Assembly (NCBI GenBank): GCA_963710275.1
Contig: CAVPZS010000005.1
Location: forward strand, 558,001 to 622,000
Direction of reading: 5' to 3'
Source of the DNA: Rhodoblastus sp963710275
GTDB lineage: Bacteria > Pseudomonadota > Alphaproteobacteria > Rhizobiales > Beijerinckiaceae
DNA: 64,000 nt
Shown piece after piece: positions 43,752 through 57,865 of the stretch. Below the pieces are notes generated by a model that was not told the DNA's origin, ran no database searches, and worked only from the letters and a program-made list of their open reading frames with translations. The position numbers and the translations under genes were made by a program. Each line of letters opens with the position of its first letter. Position 1 is the stretch's first letter.

Positions 43752-45801
43752 TCAAGGTCCGGCCACGCGGGTGGCGTTGGGCGCCTTGGCCATCAGCCCA
43801 TCGATCCGGTCGCGCTCCCGCTTGAATTCGCTGAGCGATTTGCCGTCGAACTGCCTCGTGCGCGCAAGCTTGACGCGCAGAGGATCGACATAGTGGCCGT
43901 TGACGATGACTTCGTAATGCAGGTGCGGACCGGTGGCGAGGCCGCTGGCGCCGAGGTAGCCGACGATCTGGCCCTGGGTGACTTTCACGCCTTCCGTCAT
44001 TCCCCGCCCGAAACGCGACATATGATTATAGGTGGTCACATAGCCGTTGTTATGCTCGATCTCGACCCGACGGCCATATCCCGAACTCCAGCCGGCCTTG
44101 AGGACGACGCCACTGCCGGCGGCAAAGATCGGCGTACCGATCGGCGCCGCCCAGTCCACGCCATTATGCGGACGGGTATAATGAAGGATGGGATGATAGC
44201 GCATGCCAAAGGTCGAGCGCAATTCGCCTGACGCGATCGGCTTGCGCAGCAGGAACTTGCGGGTTGAGCGGCCTGCCGGATCGTAAAAGTCGACGATCTG
44301 ATCATCCGGCGTCTGGAAGCGGTAATATTTGAACGTCTCGCCGCGGGTGGTGATGGAGGCGTAAAGAAGTTCGGCATGACTGCCGTCGGCATCATCGCCG
44401 TCGTCGTAAAAGGCGTCGATGGAGTCGCCCGCGGTCACGCCGCGCTGAAAATCGACGTCATTGCCGAAGGTTCGCACCATCTGGTCGATGATCGGACGCG
44501 GGAGCTCCTGTTTCAGCGCGGTCTCGTACAGCGAATTATAGAGGCGCATTCCGCCTGAATCTTCCTCCGCCTCGTCAGTGTCTTCCTCGCTGGCAGGCTT
44601 CCTCGGCTTTTTCTCGACCGCCGGCGCATTTTCCAGCAGAAGGTAACGTCCATCGTCGGCGAGAGCCACGGCGGCTTTCAGATCGTCCCCGTCATAGACG
44701 GAAAGCCGCGCCAGTATCACGGCGTCGCCCGTCTCGGCTTCGGCGAATGACAGCTTGATCCGCCGCCCCTCGGTTACAGGATCGCCGCCTCGGTTGGCCC
44801 GGAATGTGGCCTTGATCGCTTCCTTGACGTCCTTGCCGACATTTGCGGCGGTCAAGACATCGTCCAGGTCCTCGCCATGGCGAACGACGACCATGCGCTC
44901 TGTCGCCGAATTGGGATGCTCGCCTTCCGTCTGGGGCGAGGTCGAACGGGGCGCCGAACGTGACGTTTTCCGGCACCATCCGCACTTCGATCGAAGAAAA
45001 GGGCGAATTCGAATTGCTGACGCCGGGCGTGGCATAGGCCAGCCCCGAACCGGCGACGTCGAGCGCCGCATGGCTGGTCCGCATCAGCAGGAGCTGCGGC
45101 GGCAGAGGCAAGGTCGCCTTCACGCCGCGCGATTGCGCGTTCTTGACCATTTCCGCGACCTGGGCGCGGACTTCATCCAGCGAGAGGGTTCCGCTCTGGT
45201 TGTTGAAGGTGACCAGCGACAAATCGCTGTCCGTGAAGCTCACTTCGGCGTCGTCCTGCGCGGGAGCGACATCAGGCGAATCGGGCGCGGGGTTGTTGGA
45301 GTCCGCCAGGAGCTTGAGCGGATTGAACTCGGGAACGTCAGAGCCAAGCCCAGTGTCGGAAAGGGTCAGCGTCGTCGAAACGCGCGTGAAGGCCCGGTTG
45401 CGGATCACTTCCTTGTCGCCGACCTTGATCGCGGTCGGCGTCTTGAACGTCTGCTTGGCGGCGACGATATCGACCGCCTTGACGATACGGTCGCCCTTGA
45501 GAGGGTTCACGCCCGCGCCTTCGGCCGATTCCTTGCGGGACAGCAGGGCGCGGGTTGGCGCTTCGGCGAAATTCGCCTCGCGGTCAAAGGCGGCGTAAAT
45601 CGCGCCGCCCAGCAATCCGGCGCCGATCAGCCCGGTCAATCCCGTTCCGGCCAGCCAGCGCAGCGAGACACGGCGTTGCGTGTCCGCGGACGGGCGGTCG
45701 CCCTTGGCGTCAATCGGAGGCTCCGCGCCAATGGGAGCGAAAAACGACAGACGCTTGGAATGGGCAGAGGATCGGCCGGCGCCGAATTGAACGGAACGCA
45801 C
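43752..45801 (-). CDS. M23-family peptidoglycan endopeptidase, one suspected base insertion
   Basis: This is a LytM-type zinc peptidase of 682 residues after one base is removed near 44945. The N-terminus is cytoplasmic, then a membrane segment (LTGLIGAGLLGGAIYAAF, about 56-73) and a long periplasmic stretch. The peptidase domain near the C-terminus has RPHNGVDWAAPIGTPIFAAG (HxxxD), VTTYNHMSRF and TGPHLHYEVIVNG (HxH), the complete zinc site. The frame breaks after FGAPFD and resumes as SPQTEGEHPNSA. The GTG at 45801 gives this frame. The probable role is cell-wall remodelling or cell separation. It stops two bases from the convergent methyltransferase gene. Confidence 0.88.
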
Positions 45802-46024
45802 CTTGGAATCGGTCTCCCAGAGAAAATCAGCTGCAAGAGATAGCCTTAAAAAGCGGCCCTGTCTCTTCTCGAGCCGCGAGACGTCGGGCTTTCAGGATAG
45901 ACAGCGCAAACATGGCCCAAATGCGGCGTGGTCGCCGGAGGCCGCCCATAACCCCAGGTCGCCGCGCAAACGCCGGATTTTCCAGGGTTTTTGAAAAAAC
46001 TTGGTCTTTTCCTGAAAAACCTGC

Positions 46025-46053
46025 TTGACCGTTTTGGGGGTGGGGCCTATAAG
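46025..46053 (+). promoter_or_regulatory. rRNA operon promoter
   Basis: TTGACC (46025-46030) and TATAAG (46048-46053) are separated by exactly 17 bases, a strong sigma-70-type promoter. The spacer is G-rich and GC-rich bases follow the -10 box, as in growth-regulated rRNA promoters. An A/T-rich stretch (AAAAAACTTGGTCTTTTCC, from 45991) just upstream could act as an UP element. Its position about 400 bases before 16S is normal. Confidence 0.8.
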
Positions 46054-46391
46054 CCACCCATCGACGGCGTCGCCGCGGACCTTGCGGCGGGCGCTGACGC
46101 GTCTCCATTTGAACCTGATGGTTCGGCTGGCTCAGGAGCCAGGAGGGAAGCGCGTCGTGATTTACAAGTTTGCGCTTTGGCGTGAATCGGTTAATCTGGT
46201 CGGTCTGCTGTTTGACAATTTCATCGGAAGAAAGAGAAACGTGGACGGCGGATGTCCCTGCGGACTCTGGATGAGCTTTCGGGCTTTGACGGGGTCGTCG
46301 TGAGGAAAAACATCCGACAGTCACACGTATTTCTAAGTTCATCGTGACCGGCCTGTGAAGGTTGGTCAGGTGTGCTTGGGACTCGTCGACT

Positions 46392-46415
46392 ATGTGTCCT
46401 TGTACAAGGACACAT
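46392..46415 (+). repeat. Perfect 24-base palindrome in the rRNA leader
   Basis: The half-site ATGTGTCCTTGT is followed directly by its exact reverse complement. In RNA it would fold as a hairpin of about 10 base pairs with a GUAC loop; in DNA it could be a symmetric protein site. It lies about 40 bases before mature 16S and about 340 after the promoter. Its role, for example processing or antitermination, is not known to me. Confidence 0.7.
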
Positions 46416-46453
46416 GTTTTATGACAGTGACTAGTCGGGACAGATTTCTCATA

Positions 46454-47948
<1,495 letters not shown>

Positions 47949-48165
47949 GCTTCTCCAGGAAGATCTGGCCTTCGGGCTTGCTCGACCTATTGAAGTTCTT
48001 AGATCAAGCCGGTCAGTCGGACCGGCAATCATGGCGGGACGCCGCCGTCTTCGTCTCTCTTTCTTCCATTCTTCAAGGACCCCTCGCGTCATCTTGCGTC
48101 GCGTTCGCTCCTGGCAAGCCTTTGGTTTGCGGGGCTAATGCCGCAGGCTGGTGTTTATCGGGCTT

Positions 48166-48242
48166 GGGCTTGTAGCTCAGTTGGTTAGAGCGCGCGCTTG
48201 ATAAGCGTGAGGTCGGAGGTTCAAGTCCTCCCAGGCCCACCA
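48166..48242 (+). tRNA. tRNA-Ile (anticodon GAT)
   Basis: The 77-base gene GGGCTTG...CAGGCCC-A-CCA lies in the 16S-23S spacer. The anticodon loop is TTGATAA (anticodon GAT), the D arm is GCTCAGTTGGTTAGAGC and the T arm is GGAGGTTCAAGTCCTCC. It is the standard first spacer tRNA in alphaproteobacterial rRNA operons and is cut out of the rRNA precursor. Confidence 0.97.
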
Positions 48243-48353
48243 TTTTGAGTTGCCAGCCTTTGGCTGGCGCCCCTCGCATCGGCTCGGCGCCGCAGTCGCG
48301 GCTAGCATCGCTTCGCGACGCATCGGCCAACGACTGAGGTTCCAAAATGGCTT

Positions 48354-48429
48354 GGGGCCATAGCTCAGTTGGGAGAGCGCGTGCTTTGCAAGCATGAGGT
48401 CGTCGGTTCGATCCCGTCTGGCTCCACCA
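48354..48429 (+). tRNA. tRNA-Ala (anticodon TGC)
   Basis: This 76-base gene is the second spacer tRNA. The acceptor GGGGCCA pairs with TGGCTCC (one G-T pair), the anticodon loop is TTTGCAA (anticodon TGC), the T arm is CGTCGGTTCGATCCCGTCTG-like with a TTCGATC loop, and ACCA is encoded. The Ile-Ala order in the 16S-23S spacer is typical. Confidence 0.96.
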
Positions 48430-48760
48430 GACGGTTGATCATCGACCCTAAATCGTCCTTGAAGAAAACGAGTTTCGCTGAGGTCTTCTCTCAAGAAGAT
48501 CCGGCGGGTTATTGAACATTGTGAAGAGGAAACACATCCGATCTTGATCGGTTCCGCCAGGCGCGTTCGCAAGAATGCGTCTTTGGGAGCCTGGTCATCA
48601 GCAATCTCCTAGTTAGTGGGCGCAGCTTGACCGCAGCGCTCTCGGATGTGTTCGAAGCAAAAATGGTCTTTTCAAATCAACGTCCATGCCGGTTACAGGA
48701 CCGGCGACCGACTTTTCCTCTGCCGAGGGGAAGATGAGGTGGGCGTCGATAATGAGAGCA
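48430..48760. other. 16S-23S spacer, part between tRNA-Ala and 23S
   Basis: About 330 bases of spacer RNA. It ends with ATGAGAGCAATCAAG, which pairs with CTTGATCGCTCTCAT after 23S to form the processing stem that brackets 23S. No gene is present; open frames crossing it are chance. Confidence 0.7.
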
Positions 48761-51592
<2,832 letters not shown>

Positions 51593-51702
51593 GCTCTCAT
51601 TAATCGACGCCCATCTCTCAAAGATGGCGATATGAAAATCCATTTTTGCTTCGAAACTTCACGCGGTTCAGATCAACCCGTGAAACAAGCTTGTCTTTCG
51701 CC

Positions 51703-51822
51703 GGCCTGGTGGCTCTTGCGAAGTGGCCAGACCCGATCCCATCCCGAACTCGGCCGTCAAACGCTTCAGCGCCAATGGTACTATGTCTCAAGACCTGGGA
51801 GAGTAGGTCGCCGCCAGGCCTG
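51703..51822 (+). rRNA. rrf: 5S ribosomal RNA
   Basis: GGCCTGGTGGC at the 5' end pairs with the 3' segment GCCAGGCC. Internal landmarks are GACCCGATCCCATCCCGAAC, GGTACTATGTC and GGGAGAGTAGGTCGC. It has about 120 bases and lies about 110 after 23S. The ends are accurate to a few bases. Confidence 0.93.
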
Positions 51823-51960
51823 CCAAAGACAAGCTTCAAACAGTCCTCATCACAAAACCAAACGCATCCGGCGGCTCCAAAGGCCGCCTGTTCGCGTTCC
51901 AGTAACCCTTCCCATCCGGGGCCTTCCGCAAAACAAAAGCGGAAATCCCAAACACCCTGA

Positions 51961-52037
<77 letters not shown>

Positions 52038-52041
52038 AATT

Positions 52042-52078
52042 AAAACCCTGTAAGCCGCAAGGCTTGCAGGGTTTTTTC
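52042..52078 (+). terminator. Rho-independent terminator of the rRNA operon
   Basis: AAAACCCTGTAAGCC pairs with GGCTTGCAGGGTTTT around a GCAA tetraloop with one mismatch, followed by a run of six T. It lies directly after tRNA-fMet. It is a strong intrinsic terminator. Confidence 0.92.
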
Positions 52079-52258
52079 GTTCCAAGCCGCCAAGCTCGAA
52101 TGGAAACAGGACGCCAAGGCGTTAAAGTTTCGAGCCAAACAGCGGGACGAGTTTCACACGCGACAAATCAGGACTATCTTATTGTGGGGCCCCCGGGGCG
52201 CCGCGCAGGAAGCGACGAGGTCGCGGAGCGGTGTTGTGCGGCTCGACAGGAGACTATT

Positions 52259-52465
52259 GTGAGCAACGCCGAAGAGAAGCGCGTCCATGTTTTAGCTGAG
52301 CGAAAGGGTTTTCATCTGGAAAAGGCGGGACATGGAAAGAGCCATGGCCGTTTTTACCTCATGAACGTCGCCGAGGGGGCAAGGATGCGTTCGGGCGCCG
52401 CCGACCACGAGTATTCCTTCTCGTTGGAGGAGGCTGCGGCCTGGCTTTCCGCGCACTCGAAATGA
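52259..52465 (+). CDS. Small conserved-type hypothetical protein
   Basis: This 68-residue protein starts at GTG 52259, with AGGAG six bases before. It opens VLAERKGFHLEKAGHG and contains GRFYLMNVAEGARM and FSLEEAAAWLS. This pattern (short basic N-terminus, a gap, a strand-rich middle, a helix with ExxxxWL) resembles a group of small proteins seen in other Hyphomicrobiales, but I cannot name a family. It lies between the rRNA operon and another unknown gene. A longer frame reaching into 23S is not real. Confidence 0.6.
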   Translation: MSNAEEKRVHVLAERKGFHLEKAGHGKSHGRFYLMNVAEGARMRSGAADHEYSFSLEEAAAWLSAHSK

Positions 52466-52586
52466 TCCGCTTGGTATCGATTGGCCCGAATTCCCATTCG
52501 CTTTGAGGCGCGGGCGGAGGTCTCGATAGATTCACTCGTCGGTGATGGCCGGCTCGGCGATCCCGCGGAAATCAAGTATTTCGACT

Positions 52587-53075
52587 ATGGAAACGCCAAA
52601 AGTCCCTCTTCGCCCGCCGCCTCCGAAGGCGGAAGACTATGCGGTCGTTCCAGGCTCGCAGGGCCCTCGACGCGACTTTCGGATCAGCGTGGGCTTGCGT
52701 GAAGGCTGGGACGACGAGGGGCGGGTCTTTGACATTTCGGAGGCGGTCCGCACCGCGCGCGCCTGGATGAAGCGGCGGGTCGAGGCCGGCCAGCCCGCCC
52801 TGTCGGGGATGTTCACGCGAGCCGAGGTCACCTACGCCTGGTCGCGCGAAGACGGCACAGTTGGGTCTGATCGCGAGCCTGTCGCCTTGTTCACCGGCGA
52901 AGCGGTTCATGCTTACCTGGGCCATCTGCCTGACTTCGCAATAGAAACGATGTTGAACGAATTGGCGGCCAAACTGGGCGCCGCGCTTGGGCAGGAGCGT
53001 ATCTATGTCGCGTTTTCCGACCGCACATGGATCTTGGATGCGGGAGAGCGCGAAATACCAACAACGCAACCCTAA
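52587..53075 (+). CDS. Hypothetical protein
   Basis: This is a 162-residue cytoplasmic-looking protein beginning METPKVPLRPPPPKAEDYAV. It contains RISVGLREGWDDEGRVFDIS, AWMKRRVEAGQPALSGMFTR, EPVALFTGEAVHAYLG and QERIYVAFSDRTWIL. I do not recognise it. The last segment looks like a small alpha/beta domain. It is convergent with scpB, 28 bases between stops. No signal peptide or membrane segment was seen. The codon use matches the neighbours, supporting a real gene. Confidence 0.6.
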   Translation: METPKVPLRPPPPKAEDYAVVPGSQGPRRDFRISVGLREGWDDEGRVFDISEAVRTARAWMKRRVEAGQPALSGMFTRAEVTYAWSREDGTVGSDREPVALFTGEAVHAYLGHLPDFAIETMLNELAAKLGAALGQERIYVAFSDRTWILDAGEREIPTTQP

Positions 53076-53103
53076 TCCTGAACTCCGGCGAGATGGCGCG
53101 GTT

Positions 53104-53875
53104 TTAAAATTTCGCCGGGCGCTTTTCGAGAAAGGCCGATATGCCTTCGCGGTAATCTGCGCCGAAATAGACCTTGCGCCGAAGTCCCTGAAGATATTCG
53201 TGGGTATCCGGGTTGATCGCCACGGAACTGCTCAAAGCCCGGGTCGCCTCCTTGAAAGCCGCGTTTGAGGCGGGTGAGCGCGATGCGATCCTCTTCGCCA
53301 GGGCCATGACGCTCGCCTTGAGCTCGGCCGCAGATGTCAGCTTGTTCACGATTACCCACGCGTTCGGCGCGCTCCGCGCCGATCGGGTCGGCCGTGAAGA
53401 ACATTTCCTTGACGACATTCAGCGGCAGGCGGCTCATGAAATTGAGGATGCCGACCGAATTATAGGGCAAGCCGATCTTCGCGGGGGTGATCGCGAAGGA
53501 ACTCGTCTCGTCGCCATAGACAATGTCGCAAGCCATCACGAGGTCGCAGGCGCCGCCCCAGACAGAGCCATGGACCATCGCGATAACAGGCGCGGGAAAA
53601 GCCTTTATCGCACGGAGCAGTTGTTCGAGCGGCTCGTCATAGGGCAGCGGATCGATATCGGCGCGTGGCAACTCATCGACGGAATGGCCTGCCGACCAGA
53701 CCGCTTCATCGACGGCCGAGCACAGCACCACCACGCGCGCGCGGTCACGCTTGAGAGCATCCAGGGCGGCAATGGTTTCAGCGATCAGCTCGTAGCTGAG
53801 CGCGTTGCGCTTGGCGTAATTGTCAAAGGCGATAATGGCGACGTGATCGGATAATTCCGTCCGAATGAGAGCCAA
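53104..53875 (-). CDS. scpB: Methylmalonyl-CoA decarboxylase (crotonase family), one suspected base insertion
   Basis: This crotonase-fold enzyme, similar to E. coli ScpB/YgfG, converts (S)-methylmalonyl-CoA to propionyl-CoA and CO2. The product has 256 residues after removing one base near 53352. Matching segments are SAGHSVDELP, PLPYDEPLEQ, VHGSVWGGACDLVMACDIV, ITPAKIGLPYNSVGILNF, VKEMFFTADPIGAERA and GADYREGISAFLEKRPAKF. The frame breaks after AERVG and is restored by one deletion (GIVNKLTSA). It is 16 bases downstream of the oxidoreductase operon and probably belongs to it. A general enoyl-CoA hydratase is less likely, given the close match. Confidence 0.83.
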
Positions 53876-53891
53876 GCGGCTTTTCCTTGTC

Positions 53892-55514
53892 CTAGAGGGC
53901 CTCGGGCGTCATGGCGATGGCGCCGCAGGGACACTCCTGGGCGCAAATGCCGCAACCCTTGCAATAATCGTAGTTGAACTGGAAGCCTTTTCCCGGTCCC
54001 AGCTTGATCACCGCATTGTCGGGGCAGACGCCGTAGCAGTTGTCGCACTCGAAGCAATTGCCGCAGGAAAGACAGCGCCGCGCCTCATAGAGCGCATTGC
54101 TTTCGTCGAGCCCCTGGACGACTTCCTCGAAGGTCGAGGTGCGGCGCGCCATTTCCAGCACCGGCCGCACCGTCTTGGGCGCCTCGCCATAATACCAGCT
54201 GTTGAGCTTGTCGAAGCTGGCGAGTTCGGGCTGGGGCGCGTGGACGAAAACTTCGCCGCGCAGCCAGGCGTCGATGTTGCGCGCGGCGAGCTTGCCATGG
54301 CCGACCGCCACGGTCACCGTGCGCTCGGAAGGCGCCATGTCGCCGCCGGCGAAAATGCCTGGCGCTCCGGTCATCATGTTGGGCCCGACTTGAACCACGC
54401 CATTCTTGATTTCGAGCCCTTCGACGCCTTCGAGCAAGGAAAGATCGACGTCCTGACCGAGCGCGAGAATGACCGAATCCGCCTCCAAAGTTTCAAATTC
54501 GCCGGTCGGCTGCGGAAAGCCTTTTTCGTCCAGCGCCATTTTCTCGACGGTGATCGATCCGGCCTCGACATTCTTGATGGTCGAAAGCCATTTCATCATG
54601 ACGCCTTCTTCCAGCGCCTCTTCAAGTTCGAAATCATGGGCGGGCATTTTTTCGCGGGTGCGGCGATAGACGATCACCGCTTCCTCGGCGCCGAGGCGCT
54701 TGGCCGTCCGCGCCACGTCCAGCGCCGTATTGCCGCCGCCATAGATGATGACGCGGCGCCCGAGTAGAGGCTTGTCCTCGCCTTCCATCGAACGCAAGAC
54801 CTGCACCGCGTCCAGCACCTTGGCGGCTTCGCCGGCCGGGATATAGGCGCGTCGGGCGATATGGGCGCCTACCGCGAGAAAGGCCGCGTCGAAGCCGCCG
54901 GCCGCCACGCTCTCGCGGATATTAGCGACCTTGGCGTTATACTCGATGACGACGCCGAGATCGGTGATGCGCTTGACTTCGGCGTCCAGCACGTCGCGCG
55001 GCAGGCGATATTTCGGAATGCCGAAACGCATCATGCCGCCGGGAAGCGGGCCGGCCTCCTTGATGGTCACCGCATGGCCGAAGCGCGCCAGATGATAGGC
55101 GGCGGAAAGCCCCGCCGGCCCCGCGCCGACGACCAGAACCTTTTTCCCGCTCGGCGCCGGGCGCTCGAAGACCCAGCCCTTTTCGATGGCGAGGTCGCCC
55201 AGGAAACGTTCGACCGAGTTGATGCCGACCGCCGAATCCAACCCCGCACGGTTGCAGGCGCCTTCGCAGGGATGATAGCAGACGCGCCCCATGCAGGCGG
55301 GCAGCGGGTTGTTTTGGGTCAGCGCCCGCCAGGCGCCTTCGTAATCACCGCTTTCGGCCTTGGCGAGCCAGCCCTGGATGTCCTCGCCCGCCGGACAGGC
55401 ATGATTGCACGGCGGGAGACGGTGGAGATATTCGGGACGCATCGTGCGCCAGGAGCCGGTATGGTTGGCCAGGGACGTGCCGACGTCCAGGGTGATGGCG
55501 AAAGCATGATCCAT
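53892..55514 (-). CDS. FAD/NAD(P)-linked iron-sulfur acceptor subunit of the 2-oxoacid oxidoreductase (PadH-like, with fused ferredoxin domain)
   Basis: This 540-residue protein resembles the small subunit of glutamate synthase. The N-terminal cysteine region (HACPAGEDIQGWLAKA and CMGRVCYHPCEGACNR) binds Fe-S clusters; VLVVGAGPAGLSAAYHLARF is the FAD motif; VIIYGGGNTALDVARTAKRL binds NAD(P)H; LALGQDVDLSLLEG and GIFAGGDM follow. The C-terminal about 60 residues are a ferredoxin-like double-cluster domain: CLSCGNCFECDNCYGVCP and CKGCGICAQECPCGAI. The usual separate ferredoxin (delta) subunit is absent from the operon, so this domain probably replaces it. In phenylglyoxylate dehydrogenase the PadH subunit passes electrons to NAD+. 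Confidence 0.85.
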   Translation of the reverse strand: MDHAFAITLDVGTSLANHTGSWRTMRPEYLHRLPPCNHACPAGEDIQGWLAKAESGDYEGAWRALTQNNPLPACMGRVCYHPCEGACNRAGLDSAVGINSVERFLGDLAIEKGWVFERPAPSGKKVLVVGAGPAGLSAAYHLARFGHAVTIKEAGPLPGGMMRFGIPKYRLPRDVLDAEVKRITDLGVVIEYNAKVANIRESVAAGGFDAAFLAVGAHIARRAYIPAGEAAKVLDAVQVLRSMEGEDKPLLGRRVIIYGGGNTALDVARTAKRLGAEEAVIVYRRTREKMPAHDFELEEALEEGVMMKWLSTIKNVEAGSITVEKMALDEKGFPQPTGEFETLEADSVILALGQDVDLSLLEGVEGLEIKNGVVQVGPNMMTGAPGIFAGGDMAPSERTVTVAVGHGKLAARNIDAWLRGEVFVHAPQPELASFDKLNSWYYGEAPKTVRPVLEMARRTSTFEEVVQGLDESNALYEARRCLSCGNCFECDNCYGVCPDNAVIKLGPGKGFQFNYDYCKGCGICAQECPCGAIAMTPEAL

Positions 55515-55523
55515 GTTCAGTCC

Positions 55524-56577
55524 TCACGCCTCATCTTCAATGTCGCCGGTCAGGCCATAATCGCTGATATTGGCGTCGCACATAGCCTGCAGCCTCTGCA
55601 CGCGCGGGTCTTCCGCGCCGCCGCGGAAAAGATGGGCGAAACGCTTTTGCGGCCGCAGGTAATCCTGCACCGGAACCGGGCGGCGGATTTTGCGGACGTG
55701 GGTGATCTTCCCGTGTTCGGCTTCGAAAATGGGGTAGAGACCGCATTCCACCGCCAGCCGCGCCAGCCGGATCGTATCGTGCGAGGCCGAGCCCCAGCCG
55801 AGCGGGCAGGGCACGCTGATCTGGATATAGCGCGCGCCATGGATCGACATGGCCTTGGTCACCTTGCGCTCGAGGTCGTGCAGGTCGGCGACGGTGGCCG
55901 TGGCGACATAGGGAATGTTATGCGCCACGGCGATCTTCGGCACGGATTTGCCGGTGCCGAACACATTGCCGGGTTCCGGACCCAGCGCGGGGGTCGTCGC
56001 CGTGCGCGCGGCGGGCGGCGTCGCCGAGGAGCGCTGCACGCCGGTATTCATGTAACCTTCGTTATCGTAGCAAATATAGAGCACGTCGTCGTTGCGCTCG
56101 AACATGCCCGACAGGCATTGGAAACCGATATCGGTGGTGCCGCCGTCGCCGCCCTGGGCGACGACCCGCACCTCCGGCCTTTTCTTGGCGCGCATGGCGG
56201 CGGCGACGCCGGTGGCGACCGCCGCGGCGTTGCCGAACAGCGAATGCAGCCAGGGCAATTGCCAGGAGGTTTCGGGATAGGGGGTGGTGAAGACTTCCAG
56301 GCATCCCGTGGCGTTGACGGCGATGAGATTGTTGCCGGTCGCGCGCATGGCGGCGTCGATGGCGTAGCGCGCGCCGAGCGCTTCGCCGCAACCCTGGCAG
56401 GCGCGATGGCCGCAGGTCAGGGCGTTGGAGCGCTCCGCCGAGGCCTGCACCGAGCGCTGTTCTTCCGCCGCCAGCCGGTTGCCGACGGTGAACGTTCCCT
56501 TCTGGTAGTATTTCAGCTTTTGCGCGGCTTCACCGGGAGCCAGGGTCGCCGCGAGAGTTCTGGACGGGTTCGGTCAT
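55524..56577 (-). CDS. 2-oxoacid:acceptor oxidoreductase beta subunit (thiamine diphosphate-binding), one suspected base insertion
   Basis: The beta subunit holds thiamine diphosphate and a [4Fe-4S] cluster; the product is 350 residues when one base near 56542 is removed. The N-terminus then reads MTEPVQNSRGD-LAPGEAAQKL followed by KYYQKGTFTVGNRL. Clear segments are CGHRACQGCGEALGARYA (cluster cysteines), QGGDGGTTDIGFQCLSGMFE (thiamine-binding GDG) and YDNEGYMNTGVQRS. Without correction it would start at TTG/ATG within the region near 56450 and lose its N-terminus. It lies between the alpha and acceptor subunits, with short gaps on both sides. Confidence 0.85.
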
Positions 56578-56586
56578 GCTTGGTCC

Positions 56587-57852
56587 TCACTCGCCGGCGG
56601 GAAAGCCGGATTCGGCGGCAAGTTGCCGCAACAGGTTTTCGGCGGTCGGCCCGGAACGGCGGGTCTTGCGGGTGCGGTGGATTTCCCGGCCGACGATGCG
56701 GTCGTTGAGGTCGAGGAAATGCGTGCCTTCCCAAGGCTGCACGGCGGCCTGCCGGAACAGGCGCTCCAGCGAGGCCCGGGTGATCGGGCGTCCGCCAAGC
56801 CCAGCCACGGCTGAATGCAGGCGCGGAGCCTGCGGCAGGTTGCGCAAGGCGACGTCGACATTATTGGCGAGAGGGCCGCCGACGCCAACGGAAATGCTTT
56901 TTTCAACCACCACGACATCACTGCAGCCGGCGAGCGCATTGCGCAATTCGTCCACCGGGAATGGACGGTAGGAGACGATGACCACGAGGCCGATCTTGAA
57001 ACCGTCGTCGCGCATTTCGTCGATCGTGTCCTTGATGGTGCCGCAGACCGAGCCCATGGCGACCACCAGCATTTCAGCGTCTTCGGTGCGATACTTGCGC
57101 AGCAGGCCGCCGGAATCGCGGCCGAAGATTTCGGTGAATTCGGCGGCGAACTTGGGGATCAGCCGCAAGGCTTGGGTCTGCTTGAAATGCGCCAGGAACT
57201 TGACCTCGGTAAAGGCTTCCGGCCCGACCATCGCGCCGATTGACGCGGGTTCGGCCGGGTCCAGCACTTGCACGGGATCATAGGGCGGCAGGAAGGCGTC
57301 GACCTGCGCCTGCTCGGGAATGTCGATGCGCTCCATGGCGTGGGTGAGGATGAAGCCATCGACGCAGACCATGATCGGCAGCGACAATTCCTCGGCCAGC
57401 TTGAACGCGAGTATGTGCAGGTCGACCGCTTCCTGGTTGGTTTCTGCGAAGAGTTGCAGCCAGCCGGCGTCGCGCATCGACATGGCGTCGGAATGGTCGT
57501 TCCAGATGTTGATGGGCGCGCCGATGGCGCGGTTGCCCAAGGTCATCACGATCGGCAGGCCGAGGCCGGAGGCATTGTAGACCGCCTCGGCCATGAACAG
57601 CAGTCCCTGCGAGGCCGTGGCCGTATAGGCGCGCGCCCCGGCGGCCGAAGCGCCAATGGCGACGGAAAGCGCAGCGAATTCGCTTTCGACATTGATGAAT
57701 TCGCAATTGACGAGATGGCCGTCCTTCACCAGATCGCCGAGACCTTCGACGATGTGGGTCTGGGGCGTGATCGGATAGGCGCAGATCACTTCGGGCCGGC
57801 ACAGGGCGATGGCTTCGGCCATGGCGTGCGAGCCTTCGATTTGCTTCAGCAT
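56587..57852 (-). CDS. 2-oxoacid:acceptor oxidoreductase alpha subunit
   Basis: This subunit of 421 residues starts at ATG 57852 as MLKQIEGSHAMAEAIALC. The pyrimidine-binding domain has VICAYPITPQTHIVEGL, YTATASQGLLFMAEAVYNAS and NRAIGAPINIWNDHSD. The C-terminal domain contains VVIVSYRPFPVDELRNAL and GVGGPLANNVDVALR. The sequence is PorA/PadG-like; the substrate (pyruvate, 2-oxobutyrate, phenylglyoxylate or another) cannot be deduced from motifs alone. It starts 13 bases after the gamma-subunit stop, and its stop is nine bases before the beta start. Confidence 0.9.
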   Translation of the reverse strand: MLKQIEGSHAMAEAIALCRPEVICAYPITPQTHIVEGLGDLVKDGHLVNCEFINVESEFAALSVAIGASAAGARAYTATASQGLLFMAEAVYNASGLGLPIVMTLGNRAIGAPINIWNDHSDAMSMRDAGWLQLFAETNQEAVDLHILAFKLAEELSLPIMVCVDGFILTHAMERIDIPEQAQVDAFLPPYDPVQVLDPAEPASIGAMVGPEAFTEVKFLAHFKQTQALRLIPKFAAEFTEIFGRDSGGLLRKYRTEDAEMLVVAMGSVCGTIKDTIDEMRDDGFKIGLVVIVSYRPFPVDELRNALAGCSDVVVVEKSISVGVGGPLANNVDVALRNLPQAPRLHSAVAGLGGRPITRASLERLFRQAAVQPWEGTHFLDLNDRIVGREIHRTRKTRRSGPTAENLLRQLAAESGFPAGE

Positions 57853-57865
57853 TCGCGGCTCCTGT

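Larger units (their letters stand above)
45802..46453. other. Upstream region and leader of the rRNA operon
   Basis: About 650 bases lie between the M23 peptidase start (minus) and 16S. They hold the rRNA promoter (46025-46053), a transcribed leader, and a perfect 24-base palindrome (46392-46415). The long reading frame on the minus strand at 45827-46627 runs into 16S and is not a gene. No other feature is supported. Confidence 0.6.
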
